The notes: generated by a model not told the origin, from the letters alone. Positions 20,120-30,798 are shown, counted from the first letter of the stretch. The stretch is DNA of 64,000 bases from Erinaceus europaeus (GCF_950295315.1 NC_080176.1:30325669-30389668); one strand, 5' to 3'. Numbers and translations: made by a program.

Positions 20120-20398
20120 TTAAAAGAGTAAAAATTGAAAAAAGGATGGGAGTGAAGACTTCTGAGCTCTTCACCTATTGGAGCTGAGCATGAATAAAAC
20201 TCAGCAGATTATTTTCTATGATGGAGGTGAAAGTTTGCTACCTCTCAATACATCCCTATCCAACTGCCAGTTCTGGGGAAGACTTGGGGCATGGGGGGGC
20301 ACTTTCCTGACTCAGATGCCAAAGATCCCTCAACCTTCCAATAAAATTGAGAAATATGTTTCAACATTTACCCCCGAATATTATTTTTTCATTTTTAA
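20120..20398. other. no recognisable feature
   Basis: Short single-copy interval. Confidence 0.5.
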
Positions 20399-20399
20399 T

Positions 20400-20872
20400 G
20401 TTTTTTCTGTTCATTTCACTATTATCATTATTGATATAATAATGATCAATAAGACCATAGGATAAGAGGGGCACAATTCCACACAATTCCCACCACCTAG
20501 TTCCATATCCCATCCCCTCCATTAGAAGCTTTCCTATTCTTTATCCCTCTGGGAGTATGGACCCAAGGTCATTATGGGATGCAGAAAGTCTGGCTTCTGT
20601 AATTGCTTCCCCACTGGACATGGGCATTAACAGCTCAGTCCATACTCCTAGCCTATTTGTATCTTTCCCTAGTTGAGCAGGGCTCTGGGGAGGCGAGGTT
20701 CCAGGGTACATTGGTGAAGTTGTCTACCCAGGGAAGTCAGTTGATATCATTGGCAGCATCTGCAAGCTGGTGGCTGAAAAAGCATTAAGAAATAAAGCAG
20801 AACAAGGGCCCTTTGGAATATACCTAAAGTAGACCTACTAGCTTTTTCCAAAATGGAGACCCCAATCTCATT
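20400..20872 (-). mobile_element. family X copy with inverted 5' end
   Basis: 20430-20802 matches the minus-oriented copies (CCATAGGATAAGAGGGGCAC through AAGCATTAAGAAATAAAGC). From about 20805 to 20870 the sequence (GGGCCCTTTGGAATATACCT...TTTTTCCAAAATGGAGACCC) is the reverse complement of what should come later. About 45 bp of expected sequence is missing at the junction. This is the structure produced by twin priming of LINE-type reverse transcripts. Confidence 0.75.
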
Positions 20873-20874
20873 TT

Positions 20875-21160
20875 AATATTTATTTATTTATTTATTTATT
20901 GGATAGAGACAAAGAGAAGGCAGAAGGGTAAGGAGAGATAGAGAGGGAGAAAGAGACATTCTTGCAACAATGATTCAGTACTCATGAAGCTTCCCCACCC
21001 TGTAGGTGGGGACCAGAGGCTTGAACCCATGTCCTTGAACACAGTAGCATGCACTTTTTCTTCTTCTAGCGTTTGCCCTTCCTTCCGTAGCCAGTCAACA
21101 GTGTCAGGTTGAGCCTGATGTAAAGCATGCACTCATCCTGGTATACTACCACCCAGCCTC
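20875..21160 (-). mobile_element. SINE-A interrupted by Vingi
   Basis: (ATTT)n tail, purine-rich middle and GACCAGAGGCTTGAACCCAT. The head resumes after 21133 with CATCCTGGTATACTACCACC. Confidence 0.8.
21056..21123 (-). mobile_element. 68-bp Vingi 3'-end insertion
   Basis: Flanked by AGCATGCACT at 21046-21055 and 21124-21133. On the minus strand it reads CATCAGGCTCAACCTGACAC through GGGCAAACGCTAG to AAGAAGAAAA, the last 55 or so bases of the Vingi reading frame plus a short AAG tail. Confidence 0.9.
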
Positions 21161-21229
21161 TGTAACTCTCCTCTTTCTTAGCCTTCTCCTCCTTCTCCTT
21201 CTTTTTCCTCTTCATCATCATCATATTTT

Positions 21230-21361
21230 TCCTATTTTTCTTTTTACCAGAGCACTGCTCAGCTCTGGCTGTTGGTGGTGCTGGGGATTGGGAACTGAAC
21301 CTGGGAGCTCACAGCCTCAGGCACTAAAGTCTTTCTACATAACCATTATGCTGTCTCCCCA
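21230..21361 (-). mobile_element. SINE-B
   Basis: CCAGAGCACTGCTCAGCTCT, GAACTGAACCTGGGAGCTC and ATAACCATTATGCTGTCTCC. Confidence 0.8.
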
Positions 21362-21364
21362 GAA

Positions 21365-22095
21365 GTCCCCCACCCTGATTATTTTTGCCAGTTAGCTTAT
21401 CCACCAGAAATAAGATATACTAAGTGTCTGCCTTGAATCAGTCCCTGGGATCAACAGTGGCTTTGCTATCCCAGGACAGGGCTATTGGGTTTTGGTGCCA
21501 AATCCTCACCTACTGACCCTGCTCACTGGTTCTGTCATTTGAGCTTCTCTCCCAGGTAACCACAATGGTCTACACTCCAGTCCACCCAGCAGCTTCCAGA
21601 ATTAATCTGTTCTGTGGTGGTGGGGGGGGGGGGGGTTGGATCTGTTAAGTCAAAGCTTTCATTATAATAAGCACTTTTTCAAAACACTGAAGCACATTAT
21701 CATTTGGGGCGGGGAAGAATTGTCCTGAATTCCCCAGAACTCACTCCATTAGAGCTCCCTGGTAGCTGTGCACCACACAGTGGGGACCCAGACTCATGCA
21801 GATGAGCCCCCACCACACACACATACATACCTCAATATCCTGGAGAGTTTTTGAATCATCCAAGGAAGATTTGATTATGTTCAGCAGTGCCTGAGCAGTA
21901 AGAGAGTTTTAATACAGGCTCTCTCCTCCTCCTCTTCCTACTTCTCCCCTGTGAGAATTGAATCTGGGAGCTCAGAGCCTCAGTCATGCAAGCCCCTCTG
22001 CAGGTGAACATGACATGTGCCAGTGACACTCCCTCCTGTCCCAGGGGCAGTTCATATTGCTTCAGCCTGACTGTCAAGGGCACACTGGACACCTA
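21365..22095. other. mostly unannotated
   Basis: Contains a G-run at 21622-21635 and a weak reversed SINE-B-like scrap at 21945-22010 (GAATTGAATCTGGGAGCTC). Otherwise nothing recognised. Confidence 0.45.
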
Positions 22096-22099
22096 CCAC

Positions 22100-22191
22100 C
22101 CGTGACACCTCCCCACCACAGTGAATATTGGAAGGGAGGTTCCATCCGTGACACCTCCCCACCACAGTGAATATTGGAAGGGAGGTTCCAT
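22100..22191. repeat. perfect 46-bp tandem duplication
   Basis: Units 22100-22145 and 22146-22191 are identical, each beginning CCGTGACACCTCC and ending GGAGGTTCCAT. Confidence 0.97.
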
Positions 22192-22194
22192 TTT

Positions 22195-22625
22195 TCCATA
22201 GAGCTGGCAGGAGCATCATGAAAGAAAATCAAACAAGCCAGCAGGCAAACAAGCAAAACAGACCCTGCACACGTGGCCCCGTGCCCAGCCCAGGTGACAG
22301 GCAGCTGAGGGAGTGTTTTCTCAGTAGTCTGAGGAAGTGGAGCTTTCCAGCACAGAGACAGGAGCGATCAGTGTCCGGGCTGCAGAGAGAAAGCATGTTG
22401 ATGGTATGGAGGCTTTGCAGGACTCCCATGGACTCAAGAAGAGTGGTGGGGAGGTAGGAAAATTCTTGGATCTCTGGAACAGGTGGGTGGAAAATGCCAG
22501 AAAACCACAGGGAAAACGAAACTACAGAGAATCTTAAAGGAACAAGGATTCCCTGTAGGTGCAAGTGGCCTTGGCAAATGTTTTTGAGCATATATGGTTT
22601 GGGACCAAACGTGCTTTAAGAAAAA
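22195..22625. other. no recognisable feature
   Basis: Overlapping short ORFs on both strands, none resembling a family. Confidence 0.5.
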
Positions 22626-22629
22626 TATT

Positions 22630-22905
22630 TCAGTGCTGGGGGGAGCACATCCAGTTGAGCACATGCTACCATGCTCACGGACCCAAGTTCAAGCCCCCAC
22701 TCCCTACCTGCATGCAGGTAGCTTCATGAGTGGTGAAGCAAGGTTGCAGGTGTCTCCCTTTCTCCTCCTACTTTCACATTTTCTATCTTAATCCAGAAAA
22801 AGGAAAGGAAAGAAAATGATTACCAGGAATGGTGAATTTATCATGCAGGTACTAAGCCTTAGTGATAACCCTGGTAGCAATAAAAAATTAAATAAAAATA
22901 TTCTT
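22630..22905 (+). mobile_element. SINE-A with module M
   Basis: Head to tail as SINE-A, then module M with a stem TACCAGG (22821-22827) pairing CCTGGTA (22870-22876), then an A/T-rich end. Confidence 0.8.
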
Positions 22906-22924
22906 TTTAGAGATTTCTCCATGT

Positions 22925-23005
22925 GACTGAGGGGAAAAAAATTCAACTGGTAAAGCTTCAGACTTGCATACCTGAAGGTTCCTGCTAGGTTCCCAGCACC
23001 AAAAC
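22925..23005 (+). mobile_element. SINE-C-like fragment
   Basis: CTGGTAAAGCTTCAGACTTG and TAGGTTCCCAGCACC. Short and decayed. Confidence 0.4.
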
Positions 23006-23111
23006 CTGAATGTTCTGGGTTTTCAGAAAAGTCAGGATGTGTTTTCTATGTAAAAATGTCATGATTTTTGAAAACTCAATACAAAATGACTTCTGTCTCT
23101 CTCTCTCTATT

Positions 23112-23322
23112 CTAAAATTTATTTATTTATTTATTTATTTATTGGATATAGACAGAGAGAGACAGAGAGGAAGAGAGAGAGAGAGAGAGAGATTTGCAGC
23201 CCTGCTTCACCACTTGTGAAACTACTCCACCCCACAGGTGGGGGCTGGGAGCTTAAACCTGGGTCCTTGTGCATTATAACATCTACACTCAACTGAGTAC
23301 ACCACCAGCCACCCTGCCCCTC
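23112..23322 (-). mobile_element. SINE-A
   Basis: (ATTT)n, GGATATAGACAGAGAG, internal (GA)n, TTTGCAGCCCTGCTTCACC core, head near 23322. Confidence 0.85.
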
Positions 23323-23324
23323 TT

Positions 23325-23985
23325 TCTTTCTCCAGTCTCTCACGTGCAGACCACTATAGCCATGCTGGGGAAGGTGGGCTGGGTGGGAAGGAAGGGGTGA
23401 TAGGAGACATGAAGCCAGCAGAAGACACCTACACACATTCAAGCAAGACACCAATGATAGCAGCAGAGGTAGGTGCACTTCAGAAATAATCAGAAAATTT
23501 CCTTTCTTTTTTTCTCTGTTTTCTGACACAAATTATGCTATAGTCACCTCCTTGGTGTCACACTTAGGACCCCTCATTCGTCGTCCTGCTGAAGGCCAGT
23601 TATCCCTACCCTTTCCAGCAGTTGTTGTTGGAGTTCATGCCAGCAGCTGCTTCCAAGTCCTCATCTTGTCTCCGCCTCCAGTCTCCTCTCAATTTCTCTC
23701 TGTTCTATTGGATTCACCCCTGTCCCTGGTGTTCTGTTGCTTGGATAGTAGTTAGTACTCCCTCCTTCCCTCCCCATCCTGTCCCTGCACCCTGTGGGAC
23801 TGGGAATTCCTAGAACTACCCTCTGTGGTCTCTACTACTTGCCTCTCTAGATTGGTGTCCTTTGCAAAAGTGCCTGTTTCTGTGTAACCATCCATCCATT
23901 CATCACCTCCTATCACATACCAGGATGTAGAAGATACCCCCAGTAACAATCCCATCATCTGGGGGGGGACAGAGCAAGCATATTA
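23325..23985. other. no recognisable feature
   Basis: Single-copy-like DNA. A short ORF on the minus strand (23331-23529) has no recognisable family. Confidence 0.5.
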
Positions 23986-23991
23986 CAGAGC

Positions 23992-24110
23992 CTTCCTTTT
24001 TTTTTTTTTCTTTGTAGAGCTTCCTTGGGTGCCATTGCTCCTTAGAGGTGGTGCAGGGTTGAACCTGGGCCACACACCTGTCTCTAACTGGTGAGCTATC
24101 TCTCCAGCCC
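23992..24110 (-). mobile_element. SINE-C (tRNA-like)
   Basis: T-run tail on the left, GTTGAACCTGGGCCACAC, and head GAGCTATCTCTCCAGCCCC on the right. Confidence 0.6.
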
Positions 24111-24114
24111 CAGG

Positions 24115-24575
24115 GCAGAACTCCCTTGACCAGCGAGCACTTGAGTGCTGTTTCTACCACCGACATCACTCTCTGCTCATAAAAGGCAACTGAGTCAGCA
24201 TTTTTACCCAGGAGGAAAAAAAAAATAGGAAATGAAAAATCATTTCCCAGTCTGGGAACACAGGCATCAAAGTGAAAAAAGAGAATAGGCCTTGGCTGGA
24301 CACAGTTGGCAGCCTATTAGTGGCTCCAGGTGACAAGCAGCAGCAGCAGTGGCAGCAACATGACCAAGAAGCCAGGGTCTAAGGTGAAGTTCTGGGAACA
24401 TGTTTGCAGAAGCTGAAAGCATGCAATCCCCCGCTCCAGACTAGCACAACCTGAGTCACAGAAACCCCTGAGAACATTGAACGAGGATGCTTAGATTTCC
24501 AAATTCCTCTATGTCCTTTTTTTTTTGGGGGGGGGGGGATCAGAGTGGGAGGGTCAAAAATTCTTGTTTGTTTTT
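24115..24575. other. no recognisable feature
   Basis: Includes a T-run followed by a G-run at 24519-24538. Otherwise unremarkable. Confidence 0.5.
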
Positions 24576-24577
24576 AT

Positions 24578-24858
24578 TTCATTTTTGCCACCAGGGTTAT
24601 CACTGGGTCTCAGTAATAACACTACAAATCCACTACTTCTGGTGGCCAATTTTTCCTCTTTTTTCTTTGTTTCTATTTTGTTGACTAGGACAAAGAGAAA
24701 TTGAAAGGGATGGTAGAGAAGGATAGAGAGAGACACCTAAAGACTTGCTTCACTGCTTGTGAAGCTTCTCCCCTTGCAGGTAGGGAGCAGAGGGCTCGAA
24801 CTCAGGTCCTTGCATGTGGTAATATGTGTACTCTATCAGGTGTGTCACCACCCTGCCT
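24578..24858 (-). mobile_element. SINE-A with well-preserved module M
   Basis: Module M is bounded by GCCACCAG (24587-24594) and CTGGTGGC (24639-24646), an exact inverted repeat. SINE-A body and head follow to 24858. Confidence 0.85.
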
Positions 24859-24864
24859 TGGGAG

Positions 24865-25272
24865 CATTAATGGTTGACAGTATAGTTGCTGACACATGGG
24901 TAAAAATCACTCATCTCACCATAATAGGTGTCTGCAAAACACTCTCACCCCCAGACTAGGTCTCCCTTCACCATCAGGACCTGAAAGCCCCCACCTAATC
25001 CCACCTCCTCTAAATACAACAAACCCCATGCCAAGTTCTACTTTTTGTTTCCCTTTTCTATTCTCAGGTCTCAACTTCTGCCCATGGATGAGATCATCCC
25101 ATATTTATCCTTCTCTGTCTGGCTTATCTCACTTCACATGATTCCTTCAAGCTCCATCCAAGATGAGGTGAAGAAAGTGAATGACTTCATCAGTCTTAAC
25201 AGCTGAGTAGTATTCCATTGTGTATATAGACCACAACTTCCTTAGCTATTCTCCTTTTATTGAACACCAAAC
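24865..25272 (-). mobile_element. L1 3' end
   Basis: 3'UTR motif GCAAAACACTCTCACCCCCA, then AGCTCCATCCAAGATGAGGT and AGTAGTATTCCATTGTGTAT from the ORF2 end. Confidence 0.8.
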
Positions 25273-25274
25273 TG

Positions 25275-25880
25275 TAAATCATGTGCCTTTAATCTTTATC
25301 TCCTCCACTAGGGAAATTGGGATCTTATACTCATGGAGCCTCTCCAACCTCTCCAGAGGCTGCCAAGAGACCTAGGATGGAGAGAAAGAAGGGACCCCCT
25401 ACCCCATATCCCGCCAGCATGTAGGCCTGCACTGATAGGAGCCCCACATCAGATTCTAAAGCCACAAGCAGCAACCACAGCTCCCCAGTGCCTCAGGCAA
25501 GTGCCTCCCCACTGGATTCCTGCTTCTCCCCATTATATCTGCCAAGCCCTGCCTCTGGGTATCTGGTGGGACTTAGCTCAGCCCTCAGGGCATAAGGTCT
25601 GTCCACCTGCAGCCCCAGCCCAAGCTGCTTCCTTCTGTGTGTGCATGTTCCCAAGCCCTGGCAAGAGACAAACAATAACTGGTGCCACATGGATCCTCTT
25701 GGCCTTCTGGAAGGTCCATTCAACAAAAGAACCAAGTGTAGCTTTGCTGTCAGTGACAAGAGCTCTTCCAATGCCTAATGCTGAGCTATGTCCTTGGATG
25801 CCCCGACCCCTTCAGTCCACACAAACAGCCAATGAGTGGAGTTTGATTAGCCCATCTTCTGTTTATATAAAAGGTTTGTT
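25275..25880. other. unannotated; part of a 241-codon ORF
   Basis: An ORF runs 25333-26058 on the plus strand but its C-terminal third lies in a SINE and a (GA)n repeat, and the rest matches no family I know. I do not call a gene. Confidence 0.45.
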
Positions 25881-25884
25881 AACA

Positions 25885-25929
25885 TTTTTTTTGTCTTTTC
25901 TCCTTGCCAGGGCTTCACTGCTCCATGGG

Positions 25930-25987
<58 letters not shown>

Positions 25988-26105
25988 GAAGAAGGAAAGA
26001 GACCACAGAACCACTGAAAGTGAGTTCTGTGAGCACACTACCTGGGGACTTGGCTTGAACCTGGGTCACAGGCATGGCAAAGTAGTATATTATCCAGCTG
26101 AACTA
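25885..26105 (-). mobile_element. SINE-C with internal (GA)n
   Basis: CCTTGCCAGGGCTTCACTGC, GA repeat 25935-25986, AGAGACCACAGAACCACTG, GCTTGAACCTGGGTCAC. Confidence 0.6.
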
Positions 26106-26109
26106 TTTG

Positions 26110-26255
26110 TTTATTATTTACTTATGTATCTATATATTTAATGGATAAAGAGGAGAAAGAACCAGAGCATCACTGTGGTACATGTAATGTCAGAAACCAA
26201 ACTTGAGACTCCATGCTTATGAGTACTTCATCCACTGTGCCACCTCCCAGGCAAA
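26110..26255 (-). mobile_element. SINE-C
   Basis: GGATAAAGAGGAGAAAGAAC, CCAGAGCATCACTGTGGTAC, TGTGCCACCTCCCAGGC. Confidence 0.5.
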
Positions 26256-26277
26256 CTGAGCTATTTTGATGGCCTTA

Positions 26278-26280
<3 letters not shown>

Positions 26281-26340
<60 letters not shown>
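26281..26340. repeat. (GT)30
   Basis: Pure GT array of 60 bp. Confidence 0.97.
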
Positions 26341-26341
<1 letters not shown>

Positions 26342-26344
26342 TGA

Positions 26345-26480
26345 GAGAGGGGGGAGGAGGGAGAGGGAGAGGAGCCAGAAAAGTAAGACTTAACTCTGGC
26401 ATGTGGTGGTACCTGGGGTTGAACCTGGGACCTCTAGGGACTCAGGTATATGAATTTGCTGCACTATCTCTGTGATGTCT
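26345..26480 (-). mobile_element. SINE-B/C-like fragment
   Basis: GGTTGAACCTGGGACCTC and CTGCACTATCTCTGTGATG. Confidence 0.5.
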
Positions 26481-26486
26481 CTCCTA

Positions 26487-26526
26487 CCTTCTTTATTTCA
26501 TTTATTATTGGTTGAGAGGTGAAGAG

Positions 26527-26567
<41 letters not shown>

Positions 26568-26684
26568 AGCACTACTTCACTACTCATGAGGCTTTCCCCC
26601 TGCAGGTGGGGACCAGGAGGCTTGAACCCAGGTCCTTGAGCACTGTAGTGTGTGCGCTTAACCAGGTGTACCACCACCTGGCCC
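26487..26684 (-). mobile_element. SINE-A
   Basis: Tail TTTATTATTGG, (GA)n, GACCTGCAGCACTACTTCAC, GGAGGCTTGAACCCAGGTCC, head ACCACCTGGCCC. Confidence 0.85.
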
Positions 26685-26689
26685 TTCTC

Positions 26690-27280
26690 CTGCTCTCTTT
26701 GCAGATATGGGAGATGACAGGCAGGTAGATGGTTTCTGGGCTTGCCCAGTGAGATTCAGCTAGTGAAGGAGGGTCAAGATCCCACACCCCCAGAAGGGAT
26801 TCCTCTGTCCTTCCCCCATTCCCATCACCCCTGTCCAGCAGCAGAGCCCTGAATCCAAGCTGGTGTGGGGCTGAGGTTATCAGAGAGCTTAGGAGACCCT
26901 CTCACTGAGCCCACCAGGGTCCCAGGATAAACAGGACAGAGCTAGTCAAGAGCACGTCCTTCCTGCTAGATTGCCTAGCCGTTTCTTTCCACAGTCTTCA
27001 TTTCAGTCATGCTTTTTTCTCTCCAGATCCCAGGAGCCAGAAATAAACCCATGCAGTCTTGGCGTTGATGGAAATAGCCATCAGTTTTATTGAACCCATC
27101 TGCTCGGCCTCTGGGCTGAGATCCTAGTTCTGGAGAGCTTTCCCCCAAGCACCCACAGGAACGAACACTGGAAGTGGGGATAAAGCCCTGTCTCTAAAAG
27201 CTCTGGAAAATTTGTTCTGCTCTCTTCTAGAAGCACTGTGCTCATTATTTGGCAGTTCTTAGAACTCAGAAGTCAGGTCA
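26690..27280. other. mostly unannotated
   Basis: A short L1-like scrap may occur at 27032-27070 (CCAGAAATAAACCCATGC). Nothing else recognised. Confidence 0.4.
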
Positions 27281-27281
27281 G

Positions 27282-27425
27282 AAAAATAGTTCACTTGGAC
27301 AGTGTGCTGCTTTGCCATGTGCATGACCCAGATTCAAGCTTGGGCCCCACCTCACTGAAGGAAGTTTGGGGCCTGTAGTCAGTCTCTCTTTCTTTCTCTC
27401 ATCTTTCTTCCCTTTCACCCCAAGA
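27282..27425 (+). mobile_element. SINE-D
   Basis: CACTTGGACAGTGTGCTGC, then AGATTCAAGCTTGGGCC and CTCACTGAAGGAAGTTT. Confidence 0.75.
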
Positions 27426-27429
27426 AGCT

Positions 27430-27679
27430 GCCTCTTGCCTTCCAGTCCCAGAGATCACAGTGCCCCATCATTCTGTCCAGGGAGCTTGGGTTTGGATGCC
27501 AGCAGAGCCCAGGCTGCTACCTGTAGCCACAGGCATGGAGCTGCCCAGAGCTGCCAACTCCCATGCAGCTGCCTCTTCTTATCCAGTTCAGACGGGGTCT
27601 CCCTACTCTTCCAATAAACAATAACAGCAGTGTCTGAGTGAATCAGACACATGTGGCCATGCACAAGAGACTGCTCTGT
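27430..27679. other. no recognisable feature
   Basis: Short single-copy interval left of a family X target duplication. Confidence 0.5.
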
Positions 27680-27696
27680 GATGTGCTCGTATTTTC

Positions 27697-28267
27697 TTTT
27701 TTTATTATTTTTCTTTTTAAATTTTTATTTATCAAATAGAAACACTGACAAAAATCATAGGATAAGAGGGGTACAACTCCAGACAGTTCCTACCACCAGA
27801 GCTCCATATCCCATCCCCTCCCCTGATAGCTTTCCTATTCTTTAACCCTCTGGGAGTATGGACCCAGGGTCATTATGGGATGCAGAAGGTAGAAGGTCTG
27901 GCTTCCATAATTGCTTCCCTGCTGAACATGGGCATTGGCAGGTCAATCATACTCCCAGCCCCTCTCTCTCTCTTTCCGTAGTGAGGCTGGGCTCTGGGGA
28001 AGAGGGGCTCCAGGACACATTTGTGGGGTCCTCTGCCCAGGGAAGTCCAGTTAGCATCATGTTAGCATCTGGAACCTAGTGGCTGAAAAAAGAGTTAACA
28101 TATACAGCCAAACAAAATGTTGACTAATAATGAACCTAAAGGCTGGAATAGTGCAGATGAAGAGTTGGGGGTCTCTGCTTTATAGATAGCTAGTAGGCCT
28201 ATTTTAGTTATATTCCAAAGGGCCCATGACTATACTAGTTGTTTGTTTGTTTGTTTTTCTGAGCCTG
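27697..28267 (-). mobile_element. family X, longest uninterrupted copy
   Basis: 571 bp flanked by GATGTGCTCGTATTTTC (27680-27696) and GATGTGCTCATATTTTC (28268-28284), a 17-bp TSD with one mismatch. The poly-A end with AATAAA on the minus strand is at the left. No significant coding frame, consistent with an L1-type 3'UTR. It serves as reference for the other X copies. Confidence 0.85.
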
Positions 28268-28405
28268 GATGTGCTCATATTTTCACAGCAACTCCAGAGA
28301 ACACGCACCGTCTACCCAGCAATGTAGCATTTGAAGGAGGCGAAATGAGGATTTGAACCCTGGAAGCTAGGTTCTTTACAACCACATACATAACAACAAC
28401 AACAC

Positions 28406-28684
28406 AAAAGGCTGGCTAGAGTGGTGGTACACCTGGTAGAGTGCACACTTCAGGAGTCAGTTTGTTTCCACCAGGATTTTCACTGGGGCTCATTGCCTGC
28501 ATGATTTGTATACTTCCTGTGTCCATTTTCTCATTTTTTCTTTATTTTTGATAAGGAGACAGATGGAAGGAGAGACACCCGCAGCACTGCTCCATCACCC
28601 ATAAAGCTTCCCCCTACAGGCAGGAACCAAGGGCTTGAACCTGGATCCTTGTGCATCAACCAGGTGGGTCACTGAACAGCCCCA
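28406..28684 (-). mobile_element. SINE-A with module M next to a plus SINE-A head
   Basis: 28406-28454 is a plus-strand head (GTGGTGGTACACCTGGTAGA). From 28455 a minus SINE runs from module M (TTCACTGGGGCTCATTGCC) to TTGAACCTGGATCCTTG. Confidence 0.7.
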
Positions 28685-28780
28685 AGACTGTTAAATTTTT
28701 AAAGGATTACTTTAACTGCTGTGTTCAGAACATCCTGGCAATGTAGACTAAGAGCCAGCTCTTTAATGTGTTTCCAGTCT

Positions 28781-28920
28781 GGGGCTAGGAGGAGGTAGTG
28801 TCACAGTTATGCAAAAATACTCTCATGCCTAAGGCTCTAAAGCTTCAGGTTCAATCCCCACCACCACCTCCGTAAGCCAGAGCCAAGCAGTGCTCTGGTA
28901 AAAATAAATGAATAAATAGT
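28781..28920 (+). mobile_element. SINE-B
   Basis: GTAGTGTCACAGTTATGCAA head, AGGTTCAATCCCCACCACC, GCAGTGCTCTGGTAAAAATA. Confidence 0.8.
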
Positions 28921-28924
28921 GTTT

Positions 28925-29550
28925 ATAGTCTAACAATGGAGGCAAGACTAGCACATAAATAACAGTAATAAAGACAGAAAGTAGCAAGTGTAGTGAGAGC
29001 CACTTAGGGCCTCATGCTCTCAGCCCTCAAGAGGAGACATCATTTCACTTGGAGAGGTTGGAGGGGGGTGGGGCACTGGAGCAACTACTGCAGAGAAAGG
29101 CCCAGGGAGCAGCATACAGCTCAGTGCTCACTGGCAGAACCAGGGGAGCTGTACCCTGAGACCAGAGCCTGGATCTCCTAGCTTTGAGGCTTCTGCTTAG
29201 GATGGTCAGGGCAGGCGCATGTGAGTGGTACGTGGGCTCACTCTGCAGCAGATCTGGGATCGGCCTCTGGGAAACCCTGTGTGGGGCTGAGTGCAGTGGG
29301 AGGTATGGGCTAGGCCTGGTCACCACCTTGTGGAGTTGGTGTGTGTCATCTTGCTAGGGGGTGATGGACTGATGGACAGAAAGGTGCTGGGTTTCTGTAA
29401 GATTCTCTCATCAGTCACACAACATGAGGCAAAGCGTCCAGTGGGCAAAGGTCCTACTGGCACAGGGAGTGTGGAGACCAGCCTGGACCAGGGGGCAGGG
29501 CCTGGGAGGGCCACGAGACCAGAGGCAGGACTAGACTAGAAGGACCATCC
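28925..29550. other. no recognisable feature
   Basis: Single-copy-like DNA, moderately GC-rich; overlapping ORFs up to about 93 codons without resemblance. Confidence 0.5.
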
Positions 29551-29554
29551 ATCC

Positions 29555-29625
29555 AGGGACTTCATCTGTCTTGCTTGCCTACTATGTGCCAGGTACGTAG
29601 TAGGCCCTCACTCCAGAATAAATCC
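29555..29625 (+). mobile_element. L2/MIR 3'-end scrap
   Basis: TACTATGTGCCAGGTACGTA and GTAGGCCCTCACTCCAGAAT, the conserved terminal motif of L2 and MIR. Confidence 0.5.
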
Positions 29626-29920
29626 ATGCGGTTTGGCTGCTGACAGAATGTGGGAGGCTGGGACATGACAAAAGAAGAAAAAGAAGGAGGAAGATGAAGA
29701 AGCAGAGAAGAGAAAAGCCAGGAAAAATTGATTACATACTAAAGGCTCAGGTACAGCAAACAAAGCAAATAACACCCAAGTTAAGAAACCCAAACCCAAA
29801 AAACAAAGAGACACTCAAGCAGAAGGCAGAAGATCAGCCACTCTCAGGGGAAGACCTGGCCTCTGAGCCCCCACTTCCAGAAGGGCCTTGGAGAACTGTG
29901 GGCTCTGAAGCTGCGATTCT
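29626..29920. other. A-rich unannotated stretch
   Basis: AAG-rich and CAAA-rich sequence with no element identified. Confidence 0.45.
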
Positions 29921-29924
29921 AATT

Positions 29925-30164
29925 TTTTATTTGCCACCAGCGTTATTGCTGAAACTCAGTATACCTGCATGGATCAACTCTTCCTGGTGGCTTTTTGTTT
30001 GTTTATTTGTTTGAAGGTAAGAGACAAAGAGAGGGATAGAGAGAAAGAGAGACACCTGCAGCCCTGCTCTGCTGCTCACAAAGGTGGGGAACTAGGTTTG
30101 AACCTGGGTCCCTGCACATGGTAATGTGTGTGCTCAACCAGGTGAGTCACATTCCAGGCCCTCC
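29925..30164 (-). mobile_element. SINE-A with module M
   Basis: Module begins TTGCCACCAGCGTTATTGCT and pairs with CCTGGTGGC at about 29973. SINE-A body ends GTGAGTCACATTCCAGGCCC. Confidence 0.8.
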
Positions 30165-30420
30165 TTTCTATAGTTACAAAAAAAAACCAGTCCTAGAGCA
30201 AAATTCTAGTGTTCAAATTCCAGTTCAACCTCTGAATAAAGAAGTTCAGCCTCCACAAGTAAAATGAAGCAAGCTTGCAATTCCTAGGTCTTTTCCCTAG
30301 AAAAATGTACACACCTCTACAGAAATACTTTTCCAGAAATGTTCTTAGCAACTTAGCAACTTGTGCAAAGAAAATCCTGCTTTGTTCCCAGTCTGCCTAA
30401 AACTGGAACTAGCCCAGAGG
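30165..30420. other. no recognisable feature
   Basis: A-rich interval; nothing recognised. Confidence 0.5.
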
Positions 30421-30580
30421 TTTTATCTCGCAAGAAAAGATCAACACCCAGTGGTATGTTCACATAATGGGATATGGCTCAATAGCAAAATCAATGAACT
30501 ATTGACATCACATTCCTACAATCAAAAAAGAAAACAGTTTGATCATGGCAAGAAGTCAATTGCAAGGGAAACGACAGACT
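30420..30580 (+). mobile_element. old L1 ORF2 fragment
   Basis: ACATAATGGGATATGGCTCA, ATAGCAAAATCAATGAACTA and TTGACATCACATTCCTACAA. Confidence 0.5.
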
Positions 30581-30767
30581 GAGATGGGAGGTCTTAGAGG
30601 GTCCAGGGAAGAGATGCTGGTGGCAGGTCTGTGGCATAAGGGGAAATGATGAGAAAAGGTGATCAGATTAGGGCTGAGGAAATAATGTGTCGATTTGCCA
30701 CGTGTGTGATCTCAGTCTCAGCCTGGCCCTCACTGCATTGAAGGAAGCTTCAGTGCTATTTTCTCTC

Positions 30768-30798
<31 letters not shown>

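Noticed and set aside
25333..26058. 241-codon plus-strand ORF, the longest in the window
   Set aside because: Its last third lies in a SINE and a (GA)n repeat, no domain is recognisable, and it has no coding-like neighbours or splice context.
27032..27070. Short L1-like motif CCAGAAATAAACCCATGC
   Set aside because: Too short to separate from chance; mentioned only within the unannotated interval.
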